A stretch of 13,868 bases of DNA from DATCYZ01 sp036526195 (GTDB lineage Bacteria > Pseudomonadota > Gammaproteobacteria > Burkholderiales > SG8-39): positions 1-13,868 of the forward strand of contig DATCYZ010000073.1 of assembly GCA_036526195.1 (NCBI GenBank). Reading direction: 5' to 3'. A model generated the notes under the pieces. The model saw nothing but the letters and a program-made list of their open reading frames with translations. It was not told the origin of the DNA and did not search any database. The position numbers and the translations under genes were made by a program. Shown here in pieces: positions 7,193 to 13,868 of the stretch (position 1 is the stretch's first letter; each line of letters starts with the position of its first letter).

Positions 7193-7680
7193 GCGAGACC
7201 CTGCACTACCCTGCCGCCGCGCTGGCGGCGCACTACCTGCGCGCCGGCCTCGGTCTCGCCGCCACGCTCGGCGTGCTGCTCTGGGCGCACCCGGCGCCCG
7301 CTGTTTCGTGGATTTTTGCCGGTGGGGCCATCGTGTTCCTCTTATACTTGGGGCAGACGGTCGTCCGGCAACTGACCCGCATCGAGATCGAAGAATCGGG
7401 GATTCGCACCCGGGGGCTTCTCGGCGTTGCGATTCGCTGGGAAGACCTGCGCGCGGTTCACCTCGGCTATTACTCGACGCGCAGCGACCGCAGGGGAGGA
7501 TGGATGCAGCTGGAGGTTCGGGGCGCCCGGCGCTCGATCAGGGTGGAGTCCTCGCTCGCGGGCTTCGCGAGACTGGCCGCGCGCCTCGCGCGCCAGGCCG
7601 AGGCGCGCGGACTCGCGCTGGACGCCGCCACCCGCGAGAACCTCCGCCTGCTGGACACCCCGCGGCGCTGGGCTTCATGA
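7189..7680 (+). CDS. Small two-helix membrane protein with a PH-like C-terminal domain
   Basis: A 163-residue protein started with GTG 7189 in a GTGA overlap. Two hydrophobic helices are seen at about 17-33 and 39-58, joined by a short turn. The rest is soluble: RIEIEESGIRTRGLLG (64-79), RWEDLRAVHLGYY (83-95) and WMQLEVRGARRSIRVES (105-121) alternate like the beta strands of bacterial PH-like domains, followed by helix SLAGFARLAARLARQAEARG (122-141). That domain call rests on pattern, not on a diagnostic residue. The gene sits between the sugar enzymes and the transporter and overlaps both neighbours, so it may tether enzymes or regulate the transporter at the membrane (inference). Positions about 7300-7450 are noticeably less G+C-biased in codon choice than the rest of the operon. 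Function unknown. Confidence 0.7.
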   Translation: MSETLHYPAAALAAHYLRAGLGLAATLGVLLWAHPAPAVSWIFAGGAIVFLLYLGQTVVRQLTRIEIEESGIRTRGLLGVAIRWEDLRAVHLGYYSTRSDRRGGWMQLEVRGARRSIRVESSLAGFARLAARLARQAEARGLALDAATRENLRLLDTPRRWAS

Positions 7681-9572
7681 CCGACATCCTCTCGGTTCGC
7701 GACCTCAAGGTCTGGCTGTCGGTGGACGCCGGCACGGTCAAGGCTGTCGACGGCGTGTCGTTCCGCATTCCGGAGGCACGCACCGTCGCGCTGGTGGGCG
7801 AGTCCGGTTCCGGCAAGTCGATGGTGGCGCAGGCCATCATGGGCATCCTGCCGCGGGTGGCGCGCATCGAGGGCGGCGAGATCCTGTTCACCGACCCGGC
7901 CCGCCCCGGCACCACGGTCGACATCTCGCGCCTCGACCCGGAGGCCGCGCCGATGCGCGCGCTGCGCGGCGGGCGCATCTCCATCATCTTCCAGGAGCCG
8001 ATGACAGCGCTCTCGCCCCTGCACACCATCGGCAACCAGATCGACGAGGCGCTGGCGCTGCACCGCGACCTCGGCAAGGTGCAGCGGCGCGAGGCGGTGG
8101 TCGAGATGCTGCGGCTGGTCGGCTTCCCCGACCCGGTGAAGGCCGAGCACACCTATCCCTTCGAGCTCTCGGGCGGCCTGCGCCAGCGCGCGATGATCGC
8201 CATGGCCCTGGTCTGCCGCCCGGCGCTGCTGATCGCCGACGAGCCGACCACCGCGCTCGACGTCACCATCCAGGCGCAGATCCTGCAGCTGATCCAGCAA
8301 CTGCAGCGCGAACTGCGCATGGCGGTGCTGATGATCACCCACGACCTCGGCATCGTCGCCAACATGGCCGACGAGGTAGTGGTGATGTACCACGGCCGCA
8401 TCATGGAGTCCGGCACCGTGGACGACATCTTCCGCGACGCGCAGCACCCCTACCTGAAGGCGCTGGTGAAGGCGGTGCCGCGCTTCAACATGGCCCCGGG
8501 CGAGCGCCTGACGCCGATCCGCGAAGTCGAGATGGCCACCGACATCCACCTGGTGAAGCGCCGCGACCAGGCCGCGCCCCTGGCGCGCGCCGGCGACCGT
8601 CCGCTGCTCGAGGTGCGCGACCTCACCAAGCGCTTCCAGACGCGCAAGACCTCGCTCTTCGGCACCCGGCCCGGCGGCGAGGTGCTGGCGGTGGACGACA
8701 TCAGCTTCCAGGTCGGCGTCGGCGAGTGCCTCGGACTGGTCGGCGAGTCTGGCTGCGGCAAGACCACGGCCTCGAAGATGATCATGCGCTCTCTGCGCCC
8801 GGACAGCGGCGAGATCCTGTTCAACGATCGCGGCATCGACCGCGACGTGCTGGCGCTCGAGGGCAAGGACCTGTTCGACTACCGGCGCAAGGTGCAGTTC
8901 GTCTTCCAGGACCCCTTCAGCTCGCTCAACCCGCGCATGACGGTGTTCGACATCATCAGCGAGCCGCTGGTGATCCACGGCATCGGCGAGGCCGAGGAGC
9001 GCTTCGAACGGGTCAAGGAACTGATGATGCTGGTGGGGCTGGACGTGCGCTTCCTGCGCCGCTATCCGCACTCCTTCTCCGGCGGCCAGCGGCAGCGGAT
9101 CGGCATCGCGCGCGCGCTTGCGCTGAGCCCCGAACTGCTGATCCTCGACGAGCCGGTGTCCGCGCTCGACGTCTCGGTGCAGGCGCAGGTGCTCAACCTG
9201 ATGCTCGACCTGCGCAAGGAACTCAACCTCACCTACATCTTCATCTCGCACAACCTCGCGGTGGTGCACTACATCGCAGACCGGATCGCGGTGATGTGCG
9301 CCGGGCGGCTGGTGGAAGTCGGCCCCTTCGCGGAACTCTTTCGCCGGCCAGTGCACCCGTACACGCGCGCCCTGCTCGCCGCAGTACCCGAGCCGAGCCT
9401 GGACCACAAGCTCGATTTCGACGCGCTGATGGAAGGCAAGGTCTCGGATCCGCGGGCCTGGCCGACGCCCTTCGGCCTCACGGGCCGGGGCGAAACAAGG
9501 ATGCTGGACCTCGGCAACGGGCATTTCGTGCGTGCGCACGCCTCGGCCGACGCGCGGGAGCTCGGCGCATGA
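7677..9572 (+). CDS. Peptide ABC importer, fused double ATPase (YejF-like)
   Basis: A 631-residue protein with two complete ABC ATPase domains, started at ATG 7677 in an ATGA overlap. Domain 1: Walker A GESGSGKS (41-48), Q-loop FQEPMTALSP (105-114), signature LSGGLRQR (164-171), Walker B with D188-E189, and switch H222. Domain 2: Walker A GESGCGKT (356-363), Q-loop FQDPFSSLNP (410-419), signature FSGGQRQR (467-474), Walker B with D491-E492, and switch H525. Each ends in the HPY segment of oligopeptide transporters (about 257-259 and 560-562), which continues into the linker. ATP hydrolysis here powers the two permeases encoded downstream. A fusion of both ATPases is the arrangement of YejF; Dpp and Opp systems use two separate proteins. 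No residue is missing. The C-terminal tail beyond about 575 is longer than the core needs. Its position first in the transporter block differs from the order yejABEF. Confidence 0.95.
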   Translation: MTDILSVRDLKVWLSVDAGTVKAVDGVSFRIPEARTVALVGESGSGKSMVAQAIMGILPRVARIEGGEILFTDPARPGTTVDISRLDPEAAPMRALRGGRISIIFQEPMTALSPLHTIGNQIDEALALHRDLGKVQRREAVVEMLRLVGFPDPVKAEHTYPFELSGGLRQRAMIAMALVCRPALLIADEPTTALDVTIQAQILQLIQQLQRELRMAVLMITHDLGIVANMADEVVVMYHGRIMESGTVDDIFRDAQHPYLKALVKAVPRFNMAPGERLTPIREVEMATDIHLVKRRDQAAPLARAGDRPLLEVRDLTKRFQTRKTSLFGTRPGGEVLAVDDISFQVGVGECLGLVGESGCGKTTASKMIMRSLRPDSGEILFNDRGIDRDVLALEGKDLFDYRRKVQFVFQDPFSSLNPRMTVFDIISEPLVIHGIGEAEERFERVKELMMLVGLDVRFLRRYPHSFSGGQRQRIGIARALALSPELLILDEPVSALDVSVQAQVLNLMLDLRKELNLTYIFISHNLAVVHYIADRIAVMCAGRLVEVGPFAELFRRPVHPYTRALLAAVPEPSLDHKLDFDALMEGKVSDPRAWPTPFGLTGRGETRMLDLGNGHFVRAHASADARELGA

Positions 9573-11476
9573 GGCAGGCGGCCGCATGCGCGCTCACCGC
9601 CATGCTCGCACTGCCGCTCGCGGCGGGCGCCTTCACCCCCGTCGAGCCGCCGTTCCTGCAGGAGGCGGTCGACACCGGCAAGCTGCCGCCGGTGGCGAAA
9701 CGGCTGCCCGCGGTGCCGCGCGTCATCACCTTCGAACCGCCGCTGCAGGCCGGCCGGCACGGCGGCACGATCAACACCCTGATCGGCCGCGCCCGCGACG
9801 TGCGCTACCTCGTGGTGTACGGCTACGCGCGACTGGTCGGCTACTCGCCGCGCCTCGCGCTCGAGCCCGACCTGCTCGAACGCCTCGAGGTGCGCGAGGA
9901 CCGGGAGTTCACCCTGCACCTGCGAAAGGGGCATCGCTGGTCCGACGGCGAGCCCTTCACCTCGGAGGACTTCCGCTACTACTGGGAAGACGTGGCGAAC
10001 AACAAGGAACTCAGCCCCACCGGCCCGCCGCGCGACCTGCTGGTCGACGGCCAGCCGCCGAAGGTCGAGTTTCCGAACGAGACCACGGTGCGCTTCACCT
10101 GGCACAAGGCCAACCCGGACTTCCTGCCGCGGCTGGCGGGCGCCTCGCCGCTGTTCATCTACCGCCCGGCGCACTACCTGCGGCGCTTCCACAAGAAGTA
10201 CAACCCGCGCATCGACAAGCCGAACGAGAGCGGCAAGAAAAAGCGCGGCTGGGCGGCGGTGCACAACCGCCAGGACAACATGTACCGCTTCGACAACCCC
10301 GCGCTACCGACGCTGCAGCCCTGGATGAACACCACCAAGCCGCCGGCGGACCGCTTCGTCGCCTCCCGCAACCCCTACTTCCATCGCGTCGACGCCGACG
10401 GCCGCCAGCTGCCCTACGCCGACCAGATCGTGATGTCGATCGCCGACGGCAAGCTGATCCCGGCCAAGGCGGGCGCCGGCGAGGTCGACCTGCAGGCGCG
10501 CGACGTCCAGTTCAACAACTACACCTTCCTGAAGAAGGGCGAGAAGCAGAACAACTACCGCACCCTGCTGTGGCGCTCGGGCGTCGGCGCGCACTTCGCC
10601 CTGTTCCCGAACCTGAACGCCTCCGACCCGGTGTGGCGCGCGGTGCTGCGCGACGTGCGCTTCCGGCGCGCGCTGTCCATGGCAATCGACCGCTCGCTGG
10701 TGAACCAGGTGCTGTACTTCGGCCTCGCGCTCGAGGGCAACAACACGGTGCTGCCGCAGAGCCCGCTCTACAAGGACGCCTACCGCAACAGCTGGGCGCG
10801 CTACGACCGCAAGGCGGCCAACCGGCTGCTCGACGAGATCGGCCTGAAGCGCGCCGGCGACGGCGTGCGCCGCCTGCCCGACGGGCGCCCGCTCGAGATC
10901 ATCGTCGAGACGGCGGGCGAATCCAGCGAGCAGACCGACGTGCTCGAGCTGGTGCGCGAGACCTGGCGCGAGGTCGGCATCAAGCTCTTCACCAAGCCGA
11001 CGCAGCGCGAGGTGCTGCGCAACCGCGTGTTCGCGGGGGACGCGATCATGTCGGTGTGGAGCGGGTTCGAGAACGGCGTGCCGCGCCCGGAGTTGAGCCC
11101 GGACGACTTCGCCCCGACCAGCCAGCAGCAGCTGCAATGGCCGAAGTTCGGCCAGTTCTACGAGACCAGCGGCAAGAGCGGCGAGGCGCCGGACATGCCC
11201 GAGGCGGTGGAACTGATGAAGCTCTACGGCGAATGGCGCGCCAGCACGGATGCCGCGAGCCGCGAGCGCGTCTGGCACCGCATGCTGGCCATCCATGCCG
11301 CGCAGCAGTTCTCCATCGGCGTCGTCGCCGGCGTGCCGCAGCCGGTGATCGTCCGCCGCACGCTGATGAACGTGCCGGCCGAGGGCCTGTACAACTGGGA
11401 CCCTGGCGCCTTCTTCGGCATCTACCGTCCCGATACCTTCTGGTTCACCAGCGGTCCCGACGCGCGCAAAAAGTGA
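9569..11476 (+). CDS. Periplasmic peptide-type solute-binding protein (SBP family 5)
   Basis: A 635-residue binding protein started at ATG 9569 (ATGA overlap), with GGGAG at 9556-9560 as ribosome binding site. Residues 1-21 form a Sec signal: a short positive start, the hydrophobic run ACALTAMLALPLAAG, then AGA as a likely cleavage site. No lipobox cysteine is present, so the mature protein is probably soluble in the periplasm. GKLPPVAKRLPAVPRV (37-52) is an N-terminal element common in long family-5 proteins. HLRKGHRWSDGEPFTSEDF (117-135) is the family signature. A DVRFRRALSMAIDR segment (around 360-374) is also typical. The family binds oligopeptides, but members also take opines, sugars, microcins and siderophore-like compounds. 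At over 600 residues it is longer than DppA/OppA and nearer YejA. Ligand unknown; the gene context suggests a sugar-bearing peptide as one option (inference). Confidence 0.93.
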   Translation: MRQAAACALTAMLALPLAAGAFTPVEPPFLQEAVDTGKLPPVAKRLPAVPRVITFEPPLQAGRHGGTINTLIGRARDVRYLVVYGYARLVGYSPRLALEPDLLERLEVREDREFTLHLRKGHRWSDGEPFTSEDFRYYWEDVANNKELSPTGPPRDLLVDGQPPKVEFPNETTVRFTWHKANPDFLPRLAGASPLFIYRPAHYLRRFHKKYNPRIDKPNESGKKKRGWAAVHNRQDNMYRFDNPALPTLQPWMNTTKPPADRFVASRNPYFHRVDADGRQLPYADQIVMSIADGKLIPAKAGAGEVDLQARDVQFNNYTFLKKGEKQNNYRTLLWRSGVGAHFALFPNLNASDPVWRAVLRDVRFRRALSMAIDRSLVNQVLYFGLALEGNNTVLPQSPLYKDAYRNSWARYDRKAANRLLDEIGLKRAGDGVRRLPDGRPLEIIVETAGESSEQTDVLELVRETWREVGIKLFTKPTQREVLRNRVFAGDAIMSVWSGFENGVPRPELSPDDFAPTSQQQLQWPKFGQFYETSGKSGEAPDMPEAVELMKLYGEWRASTDAASRERVWHRMLAIHAAQQFSIGVVAGVPQPVIVRRTLMNVPAEGLYNWDPGAFFGIYRPDTFWFTSGPDARKK

Positions 11477-11477
11477 A

Positions 11478-12503
11478 ATGCTGAACTACACCGTCCATCG
11501 CATCCTGGTCATGATCCCGACGCTGCTGGCGATCAGCTTCCTGACCTTCGTCATCATCCAGCTGCCGCCGGGCGACTACCTCACCAACCAGATCTCCGAA
11601 CTGCAGAGCCAGGGCGACAAGGCGGCGCTGGAGAAGATCGAGTTCCTGCGCAAGCAGTACGGGCTGGACAAGCCCTTCCTTGAGCAGTACGGCGTCTGGG
11701 TCGGGCTGTGGCCGGGCGAGCGCGGTTTCTCCGGGCTGCTGCAGGGCGACTGGGGCTGGTCCTTCGAGTACGACCTGCCGGTGAACGACGTGGTCGGCGA
11801 CCGGCTGTTGCTGACCTTCATCCTGAACGTGGCGACGATCCTCTTCACCTGGGCGGTGGCCTTCCCGATCGGCGTGTACACCGCGACGCGCCAGTACAGC
11901 TGGGGGGACCACGGCCTGACGCTGCTCGGCTACATCGGGCTGGCGACGCCGAACTTCCTGCTCGCGCTGGTGCTGATGTACTTCGCCAACGTGCACTTTG
12001 GGCTGTCGATCGGCGGCATCATGGACGCGCAGTACATCGGCAAGCCCTGGAGCTGGGACAAGTTCATGTCGGTGATGGACCACCTGTGGATCCCGGTGAT
12101 CGTCATCGGCACCTCGGGCACCGCGGGCATGATCCGCCGCCTGCGCGCCAACCTGCTCGACGAGCTGCAGAAGCAGTACGTGGTGACCGGGCGCGCCAAG
12201 GGCATGCCGCCGCTGCGCCTGCTGGTGAAGTACCCGCTGCGCATGTCGCTCAACCCCTTCATCGCCGACATCGGCAACCTGCTGCCGAGTGTGATCTCGG
12301 GCTCGGCCATCGTCTCGGTGGTGCTGTCGCTGCAGACCGCCGGCCCGATGCTGCTCGACGCGCTGCAGAGCCAGGACCAGTACCTCGCCGGTTCCTTCCT
12401 GATGTTCCTCGCGCTGCTCACCGTCATCGGCATGTTCATCTCGGACATGCTGCTGGCGGTGCTGGACCCGCGCATCCGCATCAGCGGGAGCGCCGCGAAA
12501 TGA
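11478..12503 (+). CDS. Peptide ABC importer permease 1 (YejB/DppB-like)
   Basis: A 341-residue inner-membrane permease, started at ATG 11478, one base after the stop of the binding-protein gene. The first helix (about 9-29, RILVMIPTLLAISFLTFVII) with the following QLPPGDYL is typical of DppB-type permeases. Further hydrophobic helices lie near 110-135, 148-172, 202-218, 266-288 and 304-328. The ATPase-coupling EAA-type loop is seen as YVVTGRAKGMPPLRLLVKYPLR (about 234-255), with the conserved A-x-G core. Region 40-110 is a periplasmic segment with the common KQYGLDKPFLEQY stretch. It should form the channel with the next gene product, energised by the fused ATPase. Length and motifs are normal for the YejB-like group. 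Confidence 0.93.
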   Translation: MLNYTVHRILVMIPTLLAISFLTFVIIQLPPGDYLTNQISELQSQGDKAALEKIEFLRKQYGLDKPFLEQYGVWVGLWPGERGFSGLLQGDWGWSFEYDLPVNDVVGDRLLLTFILNVATILFTWAVAFPIGVYTATRQYSWGDHGLTLLGYIGLATPNFLLALVLMYFANVHFGLSIGGIMDAQYIGKPWSWDKFMSVMDHLWIPVIVIGTSGTAGMIRRLRANLLDELQKQYVVTGRAKGMPPLRLLVKYPLRMSLNPFIADIGNLLPSVISGSAIVSVVLSLQTAGPMLLDALQSQDQYLAGSFLMFLALLTVIGMFISDMLLAVLDPRIRISGSAAK

Positions 12504-13672
12504 GCGCCACGCCCGTGAACCCGGACCGCCTGCCGCACTACGTCTCGCAGGCGCCCTTCGAGCCGTATGCGGCCGAGACCCTGACGCCCGAGCAGGAGCG
12601 CTTCTACCGCGCCTCGCAGTGGCAGATCATGTGGTGGAAGTTCCGCCGCCACCGCATCGCGGTGGTCTGCGGCGTCATCCTGCTCGCCTTCTACGCCTCG
12701 ACGCTGATCAGCGAGTTCATCGCGCCCTACGACCTGCACACCCGGGACACGAAGCACATCTACGCGCCGCCGCAGCGCGTGCAGCTGTTCCACGAGGGCG
12801 AGTTCGTCGGCCCCTTCGTCTACGGCTACAGCATGAAGCTCGACATGGAGACCCTGCGCCGGGTCTACACGCCGGACCCCACCAAGGTCCAGCCGCTGCG
12901 CTTCTTCTGCCTCGGCGACGAATACGAGTTCTGGAACCTGGTCGAGGGCAGCTTCCACTTCGTCTGTCCGGCGCGCGACGGCACGCTGTTCCTGCTCGGC
13001 ACCGACCGGCTCGGGCGTGACGTGCTCTCGCGCATCATCTACGGCACGCGCATCTCGCTCACGGTGGGCCTGTTCGGCATCATCGTCAGCTTCATCATCG
13101 GCATCACCCTGGGCGGCATCTCCGGCTGGTACGGGGGCTGGATCGACAACATCATCCAGCGCTTCATCGAGATGGTGCGCTCTTTCCCCGAGCTGCCGCT
13201 GTGGATGGCGCTCTCGGCCGCGCTGCCGGTGACCTGGAGCCCGCTGCTCATCTACTTCGGCATCACCATCATCCTCGGCCTGCTCGACTGGCCCGGGCTC
13301 GCGCGCGCGGTGCGCTCCAAGCTGCTGGCGCTGCGCGAGGAGGACTTCGCCTCGGCGGCCGTGCTCATGGGCGCGAAGCCCGGCCGCATCATCGGCCGCC
13401 ACCTGCTGCCGAGCTTCACCAGCCACCTGATCGCCTCGGCGACGCTCTCCGTGCCCGGCATGATCCTCGGCGAAACCGCCCTGTCGTTCCTGGGCCTCGG
13501 CCTGAGGCCGCCGGTGACCAGCTGGGGCGTGCTGCTGAACGAGGCCCAGAACATCAATGTCGTGGCGCTGTTCCCCTGGCTGATGCTGCCGGTGCTGCCG
13601 GTGTTCATCGTGGTGCTGGCCTTCAATTTCCTCGGCGATGGGCTTAGGGATGCGGCGGATCCGTACAAGTAA
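12500..13672 (+). CDS. Peptide ABC importer permease 2 (YejE/DppC-like)
   Basis: A 390-residue permease started at ATG 12500 in an ATGA overlap, with GGGAG at 12486-12490. A cytoplasmic N-terminus of about 50 residues leads into helix 1 (53-74). A long periplasmic insert (about 75-165) follows before the DppC hallmark LGTDRLGRDVLSRIIYGTR (166-184). DppC itself has a much shorter loop there; YejE-like proteins carry the insert. More helices lie near 186-208, 233-262, 312-334 and 354-378. The EAA-type loop is EEDFASAAVLMGAKPGRIIGR (280-300) and LLPSF follows it. FLGLGLRPPVTSWG (330-343) and the C-terminal FNFLGDGLRDAADPY (375-389) are standard. It pairs with the upstream permease. It is the last gene of the operon and ends in TAA, unlike all genes before it, which end in TGA. 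Confidence 0.94.
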   Translation: MSATPVNPDRLPHYVSQAPFEPYAAETLTPEQERFYRASQWQIMWWKFRRHRIAVVCGVILLAFYASTLISEFIAPYDLHTRDTKHIYAPPQRVQLFHEGEFVGPFVYGYSMKLDMETLRRVYTPDPTKVQPLRFFCLGDEYEFWNLVEGSFHFVCPARDGTLFLLGTDRLGRDVLSRIIYGTRISLTVGLFGIIVSFIIGITLGGISGWYGGWIDNIIQRFIEMVRSFPELPLWMALSAALPVTWSPLLIYFGITIILGLLDWPGLARAVRSKLLALREEDFASAAVLMGAKPGRIIGRHLLPSFTSHLIASATLSVPGMILGETALSFLGLGLRPPVTSWGVLLNEAQNINVVALFPWLMLPVLPVFIVVLAFNFLGDGLRDAADPYK

Positions 13673-13705
13673 GTTGTTGGTGCGCTAGCGTTCAGATCAA
13701 AGGCT

Positions 13706-13734
13706 CCACTTTGCCCGCTGCGCGGGCAAAGTGG
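13706..13734. terminator. Hairpin with perfect 12-13 bp stem after the operon; possible terminator
   Basis: CCACTTTGCCCG (13706-13717) pairs perfectly with CGGGCAAAGTGG (13723-13734). C13718-G13722 adds a thirteenth pair and leaves a TGC loop. It begins 33 bases after the TAA of the last operon gene, where a terminator is expected. No T-run follows on the plus strand, so it is not a textbook intrinsic terminator. It may stop transcription through Rho, act from either strand, or protect the mRNA 3' end. Confidence 0.55.
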
Positions 13735-13735
13735 G

Positions 13736-13762
13736 TCCCGGCCTTGCTGCGCAAGACCGGGA
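13736..13762. terminator. Second hairpin directly abutting the first
   Basis: CCCGG-C-CTTGC (13737-13747) pairs with GCAAG-A-CCGGG (13751-13761). There is one C/A mismatch and again a TGC loop (13748-13750); T13736-A13762 extends the stem. Only one base separates it from the first hairpin, and both loops are embedded in GCTGCGC. It may form a tandem terminator with it or be half of a small palindromic repeat element. No T-run follows; instead a purine-rich stretch does. Confidence 0.45.
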
Positions 13763-13859
13763 TCAGGAAAAGAAGAAGAACCGATGCAGAAATCTTTGGC
13801 CTCTGCTCCATTGCCGCCGAAGAACCGTTCCTGTTCTTTTGCTTTTCCCAGATCGCCGG
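13757..13859. repeat. Imperfect long inverted repeat, about 25-27 bases per arm
   Basis: The left arm at 13757-13781 (CCGG, GATC, AGGAAAAG, then AAGAAGAAC) matches the reverse complement of the right arm at 13833-13859. About 22 positions match, with two short indels and a few mismatches; 51 bases lie between the arms. The first five bases of the left arm are shared with hairpin 2, so the two structures compete. The segment is clearly richer in A+T than the coding DNA. It could be a miniature or REP-like element or a decayed terminator; family unknown. Confidence 0.4.
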
Positions 13860-13868
13860 ACCTGCGAA

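Larger units (their letters stand above)
13673..13868. other. Non-coding tail after the operon
   Basis: These 196 bases hold the two tandem hairpins and the long inverted repeat described separately. No convincing gene is seen on either strand. Base composition shifts to more A+T than the operon. A short frame opens at ATG 13784 and runs to the window edge (28 codons, beginning MQKSLASAPLPPK). It lacks a close ribosome binding site and resembles no family, so it is not called. Confidence 0.6.

Noticed and set aside
7427..9568. Upstream extension of the substrate-binding protein to about 1349 residues
   Set aside because: The extra part is an alternative frame of the ATPase gene. A Sec signal begins exactly at ATG 9569, preceded by GGGAG.
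13784..13867. Possible partial gene starting MQKSLASAPLPPK and open to the right edge
   Set aside because: Only 28 codons are visible, no ribosome binding site lies at proper spacing, and the frame runs through the inverted repeat. An open frame of this length is likely by chance.
1..13868. CRISPR array, tRNA, rRNA, insertion sequence or toxin-antitoxin genes
   Set aside because: No regularly spaced repeats, cloverleaf-like sequence, transposase motif or small toxin pair was found. Nearly all of the window is accounted for by eleven genes.

Overview
The window is very G+C-rich. Its genes almost all use codons ending in G or C, and they are packed with 4-base ATGA/GTGA overlaps. It reads as chromosomal DNA of a high-G+C Gram-negative bacterium, most likely a member of the Pseudomonadota: it has a periplasmic solute-binding protein with a Sec signal and a two-permease, YejABEF-like peptide importer. 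The genus or class cannot be fixed from the sequence alone.

Layout. Positions 1-823, minus strand: 5' part of an ATP-grasp protein that runs off the left edge. Positions 824-1012: a 189-base divergent intergenic region with a possible forward promoter and a strong ribosome binding site. Positions 1013-13672, plus strand: ten co-directional genes with no gap larger than 2 bases, almost certainly one transcription unit. Positions 13673-13868: a non-coding tail, richer in A+T, with two abutting perfect or near-perfect hairpins and a larger imperfect inverted repeat.

The first half of the operon is a carbohydrate module. It holds a MurG-like (COG4671-type) glycosyltransferase, two GT4 glycosyltransferases, a histidine phosphatase, a second MurG-like glycosyltransferase and a NodB/CE4-like deacetylase without a signal peptide. 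A small two-helix membrane protein with a PH-like tail follows. The second half is a complete oligopeptide-type ABC importer: a fused double ATPase, a substrate-binding protein and two permeases.

How it may work together (inference). The sugar enzymes carry no signal peptides, and no flippase, polymerase, chain-length regulator or initiating phosphoglycosyl transferase is visible. They may therefore build a small cytosolic glycoconjugate rather than a capsule or O-antigen. The divergent ATP-grasp protein could attach an amino acid or another acid to it. Tight translational coupling to a peptide-type importer suggests that the importer takes up a precursor, the product itself, or a related peptide or glycopeptide. 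The combination of glycosyltransferases, phosphatase, deacetylase, ATP-grasp enzyme and importer is the main candidate for an undescribed system here; its product is unknown.
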